A stretch of 64,000 nucleotides of DNA from Caballeronia sp. SBC1. Lineage in GTDB: Bacteria; Pseudomonadota; Gammaproteobacteria; Burkholderiales; Burkholderiaceae. The position numbers and the translations under genes were made by a program. Every line of letters starts with the position of its first letter. Within the stretch, counting starts at the first letter, position 1. A model generated the notes under the pieces. It was given only the letters and a program-made list of their open reading frames with translations, was not told the origin of the DNA and searched no databases. The stretch lies in the NCBI RefSeq assembly GCF_011493005.1, contig NZ_CP049157.1, forward strand, positions 62,001-126,000, given 5' to 3'. Positions 16,964 to 24,358 of this stretch are shown here, one piece after another.

Positions 16964-18087
16964 AGATCAAGGTAGCAGTCCTGCAGGCGATGGGCGCAAC
17001 ACCGCCCTACGCCGTCTCCCGCCCTTTGCATATCGAAGAGATTGACCTGGCACCGCCTGGCGCCGATGAAGTGCTGATCAAGATCGCCGCCGCCGGCCTG
17101 TGTCACTCCGACCTGTCCGTGATCAACGGAGACCGGCCACGTCCAATGCCTATGGCGCTCGGTCACGAAGCCGCGGGTGTTGTCGAGGAACTGGGGGCAG
17201 GCGTGACCGACCTCCAGGTTGGCGACCATGTTGTCGTGGTGTTCGTGCCGAGCTGTGGCCACTGTGCGCCTTGTGCCGAAGGCCGCCCGGCCTTGTGCGA
17301 GCCGGGCGCCGCGGCAAACGGTGCCGGCACGTTGCTGTCCGGTGCGCGCCGTCTCACACGCGGTGGTGAGCCCTTGAATCATCATCTCGGATGTTCGGTG
17401 TTTGCCGAGTACGCGACCGTGTCGCGCCGCTCTGTCGTCAAGATAAATCCCGCCGTTCCGCTGGACGAAGCCGCGCTGTTCGGGTGCGCCGTGCTTACAG
17501 GTGTCGGCGCGGTTGTCAACACCGCGCAGGTCAGGGTCGGCGCATCGGTTGCGGTAGTCGGCCTCGGCGGTGTTGGCCTGGCGGCGCTTATTGGCGCGCA
17601 GGCAGCGGGCGCCCGGCAGATCGTCGCAATCGACTTGTCCGACGCCAAGCTCGAGCAGGCGCGCGCGCTGGGCGCCACGCACACGGTGAACGCCGGTCGG
17701 GCCGATGCGATCGATCACGTCCGCGCGCTCAGTTCCGGTGGCGTCGAGTTCGCCTTTGAGTTCGCCGGCTCGATCAACGCGCTGGACCTGGCTTATCGCA
17801 TTACGCGCCGGGGCGGTTCGACCGTCACAGCCGGGCTGCCCCCGTCAACCGCGCTTTGGCCACTTCCCGCGGTCAGCCTTGTAGCAGAAGAACGCACCCT
17901 CAAGGGCAGCTATATAGGCACATGCGTGCCTTCGCGCGACATCCCGCGCTACATCGATCTGTATTTGCAGGGGCGTCTGCCGGTGAACAAGCTGCTCACG
18001 GGGCGCCTTAAGCTCGATGAGATCAATCTTGGTTTTGACCTGCTACACGAAGGTAAAGCGATTCGCCAGGTGGTGGTATTTGAATGA
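16960..18087 (+). CDS. Zinc-dependent alcohol dehydrogenase (MDR family)
   Basis: 375 residues. Catalytic zinc ligands are in GLCHSDLSV and GHEAAGVVEELG; the four-Cys structural zinc loop is CGHCAPCAEGRPALC plus flanks; the NAD-binding motif is VVGLGGVGLAALIGAQ. The architecture fits the class III/aryl-alcohol subgroup. ATGA overlap with the ThDP enzyme gene implies the pair acts together, for example in reducing or oxidising the carboligase product or an aldehyde released by it. Last gene of the three-gene unit. Confidence 0.9.
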   Translation: MKIKVAVLQAMGATPPYAVSRPLHIEEIDLAPPGADEVLIKIAAAGLCHSDLSVINGDRPRPMPMALGHEAAGVVEELGAGVTDLQVGDHVVVVFVPSCGHCAPCAEGRPALCEPGAAANGAGTLLSGARRLTRGGEPLNHHLGCSVFAEYATVSRRSVVKINPAVPLDEAALFGCAVLTGVGAVVNTAQVRVGASVAVVGLGGVGLAALIGAQAAGARQIVAIDLSDAKLEQARALGATHTVNAGRADAIDHVRALSSGGVEFAFEFAGSINALDLAYRITRRGGSTVTAGLPPSTALWPLPAVSLVAEERTLKGSYIGTCVPSRDIPRYIDLYLQGRLPVNKLLTGRLKLDEINLGFDLLHEGKAIRQVVVFE

Positions 18088-18203
18088 CGCCGGGCGGATC
18101 TCGCACGGCGCACCGGATGCAGGACCTTCACCGTCTCGCTGATCATTCATGGGCTCGGCGGCCATCTACGCTGCGCCCGGCGTAGCCGATGCAAGCCGGC
18201 GCC

Positions 18204-18512
18204 TTAGCAGGCTTGCAGCACATTGATGACGCGGCTGGCGAGCAACGGCTTGGTGTTGCGCGCGTATTCGGCCATATGCGCGGAGGCGCCATGCGCCTTT
18301 AACGCTTCGGCGCTTTCCCAGCGTTCGATCACCGCAAATGTGTCATTGCCAAGCGGCGTCTGAATCGCTCCGAAGCCAGGTACGTCGACCACCGCTTCGT
18401 AGCTGATGCAGCCATTTTCCGCCAGCACCGCTGGACGATTCTTGCTGAATAGTTCAAGCACCGCGTCGCGTGAACCGGGCAGTGCAGTGATCGTGGCAAT
18501 GACGTGAATCAT
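18204..18512 (-). CDS. Antibiotic biosynthesis monooxygenase (ABM/YgiN-like) domain protein
   Basis: 102 residues with the ABM ferredoxin-like dimeric fold pattern: MIHVIATITALPGSRDAVLE, ENGCISYEAVVD, FAVIERWESAEALKAH and a final helix. A good ribosome-binding site (AGGAGAATG) precedes the ATG. Members act as small cofactor-free oxygenases on quinols or as accessory domains. It is alone on this strand between two rightward operons. Confidence 0.88.
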   Translation of the reverse strand: MIHVIATITALPGSRDAVLELFSKNRPAVLAENGCISYEAVVDVPGFGAIQTPLGNDTFAVIERWESAEALKAHGASAHMAEYARNTKPLLASRVINVLQAC

Positions 18513-18766
18513 CCGGACATTCTCCTTTCGTGATTTGGCATGGATTGCCGCTCATAATCATAGCCGCGTCCGGTTAGGCATGCTGGCAGCGCCCCATTAC
18601 CACGCTGACCAACACTGCCGATGGCCAGGAACGAGCGCGAAATTCCGTCATCGTTAGCGGCATGTCGAGCACCCTGAAATTCCACACTCGCGCGCCCCGC
18701 TTTTCAGGACACGAAGGCGGTCATCGCGTCCGCGTGTAAACTAGCGGACTTTTTGACTCTGGTGGT
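18513..18766. other. Divergent promoter region (ABM gene / DUF3348 operon)
   Basis: 254 bases separate the leftward ABM gene from the rightward DUF3348 gene, so promoters for both should lie here. I could not single out convincing -35/-10 boxes or operators. Confidence 0.4.
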
Positions 18767-19534
18767 ATGGTGCAAGCCCCTCAGCGCACAGCTTTCAGCG
18801 GCCCGACGCTCATTCGCCTCCTGGCTCGCCTGGCAGATGTCGAAGTTACCGAATCGAGGCAATCGCTTTCGGACAGGCTGAGCCAATGGATCCACTGGAC
18901 AGACGCCATCGCGCTGTCCACGGCGCTCAACGGCAATCCGCCTGGCGTACCCTCCGGCTACGGCGCGCAAGCCGTTGGCAGCGCGGAGGAGACCGAGTGC
19001 GCCCGCGTGCGCAGCACGTTGGTTAATGCCATTGTCGGCGGTGGTGCGTCTGCCGCCGACAAGCGGCACGGGTCGGCGCAAACGGCATCTCATGGAGCCT
19101 CCATGAACGCTGCCGTCGACTACCCGGCTTTTCGTCAGATCTATCTGTCTATGCAGCAGACGATGGAAACGGGCATCGGCAACCTGCGTGGCCGTCTGCG
19201 GGCGAAGCTGGCCGCCAGGACGCCCGCTATGAGCCGGCTCGCGGAGGTGGATGCCGTCATGGAGCGTGCGCTGAGCCCGCGCGAGCGGAGTCTGCTGGCC
19301 ACCGTGCCCGGGTTGCTCGGCGGGCACTTCGAGAGGTTGCGCAAGGCCGGGCGGGAGACGCTGGCCGACGCCGACGCCGATGCCGATGCCCAGGCGCCAG
19401 AGGACGCCCCTACGATCGCGCCGGGCGCTTGGCTGAACGTGTTCCGCAAGGATATGCAGAGCGTGTTGCTGGCCGAACTGGATCTTCGTTTTCAACCGGT
19501 CGAAGGGTTGCTCGCGGCCCTTCGCACCCGCTAA
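18767..19534 (+). CDS. DUF3348 protein, first gene of the motor-like operon
   Basis: 255 residues, soluble. It begins with a helical region (SGPTLIRLLARLADVEVTES, then DRLSQWIHWTDAIALS) and ends with a basic helical segment (RERSLLATVPGLLGGHFERL) after which comes an Asp-Ala repeat (DADADADA). I recognise this as DUF3348, a Burkholderiales family of unknown function. The DUF802 gene follows after 10 bases, and the four genes DUF3348-DUF802-OmpA-DUF2894 form one operon. A cytoplasmic accessory or regulatory role beside the membrane motor is inferred from context only. Confidence 0.8.
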   Translation: MVQAPQRTAFSGPTLIRLLARLADVEVTESRQSLSDRLSQWIHWTDAIALSTALNGNPPGVPSGYGAQAVGSAEETECARVRSTLVNAIVGGGASAADKRHGSAQTASHGASMNAAVDYPAFRQIYLSMQQTMETGIGNLRGRLRAKLAARTPAMSRLAEVDAVMERALSPRERSLLATVPGLLGGHFERLRKAGRETLADADADADAQAPEDAPTIAPGAWLNVFRKDMQSVLLAELDLRFQPVEGLLAALRTR

Positions 19535-19544
19535 CTGGGACGCT

Positions 19545-21899
19545 ATGTCCAGATATCTGAATCTTGTCGTTTTTTTGGTAGGTCTGGCCGCTGTTTGCTG
19601 GATCGGTGCCGGCTACGTCGGCTCGAACGCGCTGGCGCTGGCCGTCACTATGTTGATTGCCGCCTGCTATCTGGCCGGCGCGCTCGAGTTGCAACGCTAC
19701 AGCCAAGCCACGTCCACCCTGGCGCGTGCGGCAGCGGACCTGTCCGGACCACCGCCCGGCCTGGGCGCCTGGCTCGACCGATTGCATCCCAGCCTGCGCA
19801 ATTCGGTGCGCCTGCGCATCGAGGGCGAGCGTGTGGCCCTGCCCGGCCCGCCGCTTGCGTCTTATCTGGTCGGCTTGCTCGTGTTGCTGGGCATGCTGGG
19901 CACGCTCCTGGGCATGGTGGCAACCCTGAGGGGGACAGGGCTGGCGCTGGACAGCGCGACCGACATCGAGGCTATCCGGGCGTCGTTGGCCGCGCCGGTG
20001 AAGGGGCTCGGATTTGCGTTCGGCACCTCGATTGCGGGTGTGGCCACATCCGCCATGCTTGGGCTGCTTTCCGCGCTGTGCCGGCGCGAGCGGATCCAGG
20101 CCGGGCAGATGCTCGACGTGAAGATCGCGACCACATTGCGCATCTACTCGCAGACCCATCAGCGCGAGGAAACCTTCAAGCTCCTGCAACGACAGGCCGA
20201 GGGGATGCCTGAGTTGGTCGATCGGCTGCAGATGATGATGGCGGCCATCGAGCAACAGAACCTCGCCGTCAACGCGCAGCAGATGGCAAGCCAGGAGGCC
20301 TTCCACGGCAAGGCCGAGGCAACTTACGCCCGGCTCGCTGCATCGGTGGAGCGGTCGTTGAAGGAAAGCGTTGCCGACAGCACCCGCGCCGCCGGCGCGG
20401 CGCTGCAGCCGGTCATGGAGGCCACGATGGCGGGCCTTGCCCGCGAGACTGCTTCCTTGCACGCCACCGTCACGCAGGCCGTGCAGCGGCAACTCGACGG
20501 GCTGTCGAGCGGTTTTGAGGCAAGCACCACCACCGTGGCCAGTATCTGGAACGAGGCACTGGCGGGACACCAGCGATCGAGCGAGGCGCTGGTCCAGCAT
20601 CTGCGCACCTCACTGGATCGATTCACCGAAACCTTCGAGCAACGTTCGGCGGGCTTGTTGGAGGGCGTCGCCGCTCGCCTGGACGCCACGGCCGGCAGTG
20701 TGTCCGCGGCGTGGAACGAAGCGCTGTCACGGCAAGAAAGCGCCGGCGAGAAGCTGGCGAGTCACAATCAGCAGGCCTTGACCGAGGCCGCAGCGATCTT
20801 CGAGCAGCATTCGGCGTCGCTGCTGCATACCGTGGGCCAGTCGCAGGCGGACTTGCAGGGCGAATTGGCATCGCGGGACGAGCAACGGCTCGCGGTCTGG
20901 ACCGAGACGCTCGGTTCGATGGCGGCTACGTTGAGCCGCGACTGGGAGCAGGCGGGCACGCGCACCGCGAGCCGCCAGCAGGAGATGTGCGACACGCTGG
21001 CACAAACCGCACGCGACATATCTGCCCAGACGCAGGCGCACGCCAGCAACACGATCGCCGAAATCGACCGGCTCGTACAAGCTGCGTCCGAAGCCCCCAA
21101 GGCCGCGGCGAACCTGCAGGCGGAATTGGCATCGCGGGACCAGCAGCGTCTGGCGGCCTGGACCGAAACGCTTGGTTCAATGGCCGCTACGCTCAGCCGC
21201 GAGTGGGAACAGGCAGGTACGCGCACCGCGAGCCGCCAGCAGGAAATTTGCGACATGCTGGAGCTAACCGCGCGAGACATATCGGCTCAGACGCAGGCGC
21301 ACGCCAGCAACACGATCGCCGAAATCTCCGGGCTCGTTCAAGCGGCATCGGAAGCGCCCAAGGCTGCTGCCGAAGTCGTTGCCGAACTGCGCCAGAAGCT
21401 GTCCGACAGCATGGTCCGCGATACCGCCATGCTCGAGGAGCGCAGCCGTCTGCTGGCAACGCTCGAAACCTTGCTCGATGCCGTGAACCATGCGTCCACC
21501 GAGCAACGCTCAGCCGTTGATGCGCTGGTCGCGACGTCGGCGGGTCTGCTGGAGCGTGTGGGCACGCAGTTCGCCGACAAGGTTGAAACCGAAACCGGGA
21601 AGCTTGGCGCCGTTGCCGCACAGGTCACAGGCAGCGCGGTCGAGGTGGCGAGCCTGGGCGAAGCATTCGGCATGGCCGTACAGTTGTTCGGCGATTCGAA
21701 TGAAAAGCTGGTGACTCACCTCCAGCGTATTGAAACCGCGCTGGACAAATCACTCGCGCGCAGTGACGAACAGCTTGCCTATTACGTGGCGCAGGCTCGG
21801 GAAGTCATCGACCTGAGCATGATGTCGCAGAAGCAGATTGTCGAAGACCTGCAACAGCTCGCCGGGCGGCGCGCGTCTGCCGGAGCTGAAGCCGCATGA
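19545..21899 (+). CDS. DUF802 protein: MotA/TolQ/ExbB/ZorA-like membrane core with long coiled-coil tail
   Basis: 784 residues. Four hydrophobic segments lie at about 4-23, 28-46, 106-127 and 157-179. The third carries LGMLGTLLG (115-123) and the fourth AFGTSIAGVATSAMLG, the two channel-lining signatures of MotA/TolQ/ExbB and of ZorA from Zorya defence systems. About 590 residues of Ala/Glu/Gln-rich predicted coiled coil follow, including two 87-residue direct repeats (about 440-525 and 527-612), the likely DUF802 units. Long helical tails are also known on ZorA. The gene overlaps the OmpA/MotB-like gene by 4 bases (ATGA). I infer a proton- or sodium-driven stator whose tail reaches into the cytoplasm; the ion and cargo are unknown. 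Confidence 0.85.
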   Translation: MSRYLNLVVFLVGLAAVCWIGAGYVGSNALALAVTMLIAACYLAGALELQRYSQATSTLARAAADLSGPPPGLGAWLDRLHPSLRNSVRLRIEGERVALPGPPLASYLVGLLVLLGMLGTLLGMVATLRGTGLALDSATDIEAIRASLAAPVKGLGFAFGTSIAGVATSAMLGLLSALCRRERIQAGQMLDVKIATTLRIYSQTHQREETFKLLQRQAEGMPELVDRLQMMMAAIEQQNLAVNAQQMASQEAFHGKAEATYARLAASVERSLKESVADSTRAAGAALQPVMEATMAGLARETASLHATVTQAVQRQLDGLSSGFEASTTTVASIWNEALAGHQRSSEALVQHLRTSLDRFTETFEQRSAGLLEGVAARLDATAGSVSAAWNEALSRQESAGEKLASHNQQALTEAAAIFEQHSASLLHTVGQSQADLQGELASRDEQRLAVWTETLGSMAATLSRDWEQAGTRTASRQQEMCDTLAQTARDISAQTQAHASNTIAEIDRLVQAASEAPKAAANLQAELASRDQQRLAAWTETLGSMAATLSREWEQAGTRTASRQQEICDMLELTARDISAQTQAHASNTIAEISGLVQAASEAPKAAAEVVAELRQKLSDSMVRDTAMLEERSRLLATLETLLDAVNHASTEQRSAVDALVATSAGLLERVGTQFADKVETETGKLGAVAAQVTGSAVEVASLGEAFGMAVQLFGDSNEKLVTHLQRIETALDKSLARSDEQLAYYVAQAREVIDLSMMSQKQIVEDLQQLAGRRASAGAEAA
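20862..21383. repeat. Two 261-bp direct repeats inside the DUF802 gene
   Basis: Two adjacent copies begin with GAATTGGCATCGCGGGAC at 20862 and 21123, a 261-base (87-codon) period, and are highly alike at base level through TCGGAAGCGCCCAAGGC. They encode repeated coiled-coil modules. The similarity suggests recent duplication or gene-conversion upkeep, and changes in copy number would change tail length without breaking the frame. Confidence 0.88.
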
Positions 21900-22543
21900 G
21901 CGAGGATATCGACGGCGGCATGGAGACGACCGCGCCGATATGGCCCGTCTTTGCCGACTTGATGTCGGTGCTGCTGGGCGCCTTCATGCTGATCATGGTG
22001 GGGGTCATCGGCGTGCAACTGGAGCTGTCTTCCAAGCTTGAACATGAGGTCAGGCAGCGGCAGATGGAAACGCAGCGCCGCAAGACCCTGGAGCAGGCGC
22101 TGGCCGGGCCATTGGCAGCAGGCCGGGTGACGCTGGTCAACGGGCGTATTGGCATTAACGGCAGCGTGTTGTTCGCGCTCAACTCCGATCAATTGCAGCC
22201 CGAAGGCCGCGACGTATTGAAGAGCCTGGCCGGGCCGCTGACCGCTTATCTCCAGGCCAACGACCAGATCCTGATGGTGAGCGGTTTTACCGATGACCGG
22301 CAGTTGCGGGAGAGCAACCGCCGCTTTGCCGACAACTGGGAACTGTCGGCCCAGCGCGCGTTGACGGTAACTCGTGCGTTGATTGATGCGGGCATCCCCT
22401 CCTCCTCGGTATTCGCGGCCGCGTTCGGCTCACAGCAGCCCGTGAGCTCCAATGCCGACAACGAAGGACGGGCGAAGAATCGGCGAGTGGAAATAGCGCC
22501 TGTCCCAAGGCCGTCGAGCGCAACGGTGAAGTCCGGTGAATAG
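21896..22543 (+). CDS. OmpA/MotB/ZorB-like peptidoglycan-binding stator subunit
   Basis: 215 residues. A single N-terminal helix (about 15-40) contains PVFADLMSVLLGAFMLIM with Asp21 at its start, the place of the ion-carrying Asp in MotB and ZorB. A short coiled stretch is followed by an OmpA domain (about 88-202) with LFALNSDQLQPEG, NWELSAQRALTV and GRAKNRRVEI, the peptidoglycan-binding signature. It overlaps DUF802 by 4 bases and the DUF2894 gene by 8. It is the expected anchoring partner of the DUF802 channel. Confidence 0.9.
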   Translation: MSEDIDGGMETTAPIWPVFADLMSVLLGAFMLIMVGVIGVQLELSSKLEHEVRQRQMETQRRKTLEQALAGPLAAGRVTLVNGRIGINGSVLFALNSDQLQPEGRDVLKSLAGPLTAYLQANDQILMVSGFTDDRQLRESNRRFADNWELSAQRALTVTRALIDAGIPSSSVFAAAFGSQQPVSSNADNEGRAKNRRVEIAPVPRPSSATVKSGE

Positions 22544-23231
22544 CGACGTTGACGGTATAGCAAGCGGTGGAACGAGCGGCGTCCGCTCGACGCTCGATGC
22601 ATGGCGCGAGCGCGGCGCCGATCGGCTGGATCCCATTCGATTTCATTTTATTGAAGCGCTGGATCGGCGAGCGGCCAGCCACAGCGGCGAGGCACGACGT
22701 ATCCTGGATGATAAGCTATCCAAACTGATCGTGGCTTATGCCAATGATTACGCCAATGATTACGCCAATGATTACGCCAACGATCTCGAGAACGCCGCGT
22801 CGCAAACTGCCCATGCCGGCGAGTCCGCCCACGGTGCGCTTGCCGGGCTGATCGAGTACATGAGCCACCGTGCGCCGGTGAATAACCACGGCTCCACCGC
22901 TAGCCACGCCTTGCCTCGCCCCTCCTCCTATCCGGAAATGGAGGTGCTCGATTACTTCAGGAAAACCTGGACCAAGGTCAGTGCCGAGAAACAGTTTCGG
23001 CAGTCACTTGCGCAAGTGCCCGGGAATGCCGGTCCGCTCAATTCGAGCAGCCTCGTGCATCGTTCGCTTTCGCTGATGCGCGAGTTGTCGCCCGGGTACC
23101 TGCAGCAGTTCTTGTCGTACATCGACGCCTTGTCGTGGATGGAGCAGATGAACGGCGGCGGCGCGTTGCCGGATAAAGATGCGCCCCGCTCCGGGAGCCC
23201 TCGGAAAAGTACGCGAGGCAAACCTCGCTAG
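22536..23231 (+). CDS. DUF2894 protein, last gene of the motor-like operon
   Basis: 231 residues from a GTG overlapping the OmpA-like stop by 8 bases. It is soluble, starting with a helical region (STLDAWRERGADRLDPIRFH, FIEALDRRAA), then a short tandem (YAND)n insert, and a conserved C-terminal part (VLDYFRKTWTKVSAEKQFRQ, then SSLVHRSLSLMRELSPGYLQ). I recognise DUF2894, function unknown, which I recall travelling with DUF802 genes. It is probably a cytoplasmic effector or adaptor of the motor complex; this is inference from operon structure. Confidence 0.8.
   Translation: MNSDVDGIASGGTSGVRSTLDAWRERGADRLDPIRFHFIEALDRRAASHSGEARRILDDKLSKLIVAYANDYANDYANDYANDLENAASQTAHAGESAHGALAGLIEYMSHRAPVNNHGSTASHALPRPSSYPEMEVLDYFRKTWTKVSAEKQFRQSLAQVPGNAGPLNSSSLVHRSLSLMRELSPGYLQQFLSYIDALSWMEQMNGGGALPDKDAPRSGSPRKSTRGKPR
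22738..22789. repeat. 12-bp tandem repeat encoding (YAND)4
   Basis: Four consecutive copies of a TATGCCAATGAT/TACGCCAATGAT unit encode Tyr-Ala-Asn-Asp. The period preserves the frame. It lies in the variable middle part of the DUF2894 protein. Confidence 0.92.
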
Positions 23232-23501
23232 CGCCGCGTACGTCCAGAGACTGCCGTTCATTGGTTGAATCCAGTTTCAGCGGGATCATTGATCCCGTTG
23301 GCCCGGGTTCGTGCTACGACACTGAGCCGGGATGCCTGCGGCATTTACCGCACCACGCAATCCACCGTGGCGCCCCGCGCACAGACACCCGTGCCCGGCA
23401 TCGCAACTGTACATGTTCACCGGATTAACGGGCTGATATTGTATTCAACGAACTGGCCTGCTGGTTGCCGACTAACCTACCGCTTGGAACAGGAGCATCT
23501 C
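23232..23501. other. Intergenic region before the PhzF gene
   Basis: 270 bases between the DUF2894 stop and the PhzF GTG start. The reading frame of PhzF stays open through it, but the translation has no PhzF character there. No terminator was identified with confidence. Confidence 0.4.
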
Positions 23502-24302
23502 GTGAAACTGCCGATCTATCAGATTGACGCATTTTCGGACAAGGTCTTCAAGGGCAACTACGCTGCGGTGGTGCCGCTCGAACGCTGGCTGCCCGACAGC
23601 TTGATGCAGGCGATTGCTACCGAGAATAATCTGTCTGAAACAGCATTCTTTATGCGAAATGCTGACGGCGCGTTCGACATCCGCTGGTTTTCGCCGCTCA
23701 CCGAAATCGCCTTTTGCGGACACGCGACGCTGGCAAGTGCCTATGTGATCTTCAAGCAACGTGATGATCTGGAAGTCATCGAGTTTTTCGCGAAAGCGGT
23801 CGGTCGGCTTACTGTTAGCCGTATGCATGACGGCCTGATCGAAATGAGCTTCCCACAGCGCCGGCCTGAAAGACTGAACGAGATACCCGCAAACCTGATG
23901 TTGGGGCTTTCCATACGGCCTCAAGAAGTGCTGATAAACCAGCAAGCCTACGTCGTCATCTACGAAACAGAACGCGAGGTACGATCCGTCGTACCCGAAC
24001 TCAATCTGCTGTCCACACTCGGTCCACTCGATGTCGTCGTGACGGCGCGCGGCAACGAACACGATTTTGTGTCCCGCTACTTCTGGCCTGCCAACGGCGG
24101 CGATGAAGATCCGGTGACCGGATCCATTCACGCGGCGCTTGCGCCATTCTGGTCCGAGCGTTTGGGCAAGGCCGAACTCGTGGCCATGCAGGTGTCACGC
24201 CGCACCGGATTGCTTCATTGCCGCGTACAAGCCGACCGGGTGTATATCTCCGGTCAGGCTGTTCAATATCTTGAAGGGACGATCGACGTCCCGGAAGCGT
24301 AA
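23502..24302 (+). CDS. PhzF family isomerase/epimerase-like protein
   Basis: GTG 23502 is chosen because AGGAG lies 6 bases upstream and the protein then begins KLPIYQIDAFSDKVFKGNYA, the standard PhzF N-terminus; about 266 residues. The catalytic Glu is in TENNLSETAFF and the second-domain motif FCGHATLASA is present, as is GDEDPVTGSIHAAL. PhzF folds catalyse proton shifts on small acids (trans-2,3-dihydro-3-hydroxyanthranilate in phenazine synthesis); most paralogues have unknown substrates. No phenazine genes are nearby. Confidence 0.9.
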   Translation: MKLPIYQIDAFSDKVFKGNYAAVVPLERWLPDSLMQAIATENNLSETAFFMRNADGAFDIRWFSPLTEIAFCGHATLASAYVIFKQRDDLEVIEFFAKAVGRLTVSRMHDGLIEMSFPQRRPERLNEIPANLMLGLSIRPQEVLINQQAYVVIYETEREVRSVVPELNLLSTLGPLDVVVTARGNEHDFVSRYFWPANGGDEDPVTGSIHAALAPFWSERLGKAELVAMQVSRRTGLLHCRVQADRVYISGQAVQYLEGTIDVPEA

Positions 24303-24358
24303 GCAATAAAGTCCCCTTTACCTCGGCATATTGATGCAAGCCGCGGCAAGCTGATTAA

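Noticed and set aside
18166-18185. Hairpin CTACGC/GCGTAG after the alcohol dehydrogenase gene as terminator
   Set aside because: No T-run follows and the stem is only six pairs, so evidence is insufficient.
18767-23231. A complete Zorya defence system
   Set aside because: Only the ZorA/ZorB-like pair is present; no ZorC, ZorD helicase-nuclease or ZorE gene is seen, so calling it Zorya is not supported.
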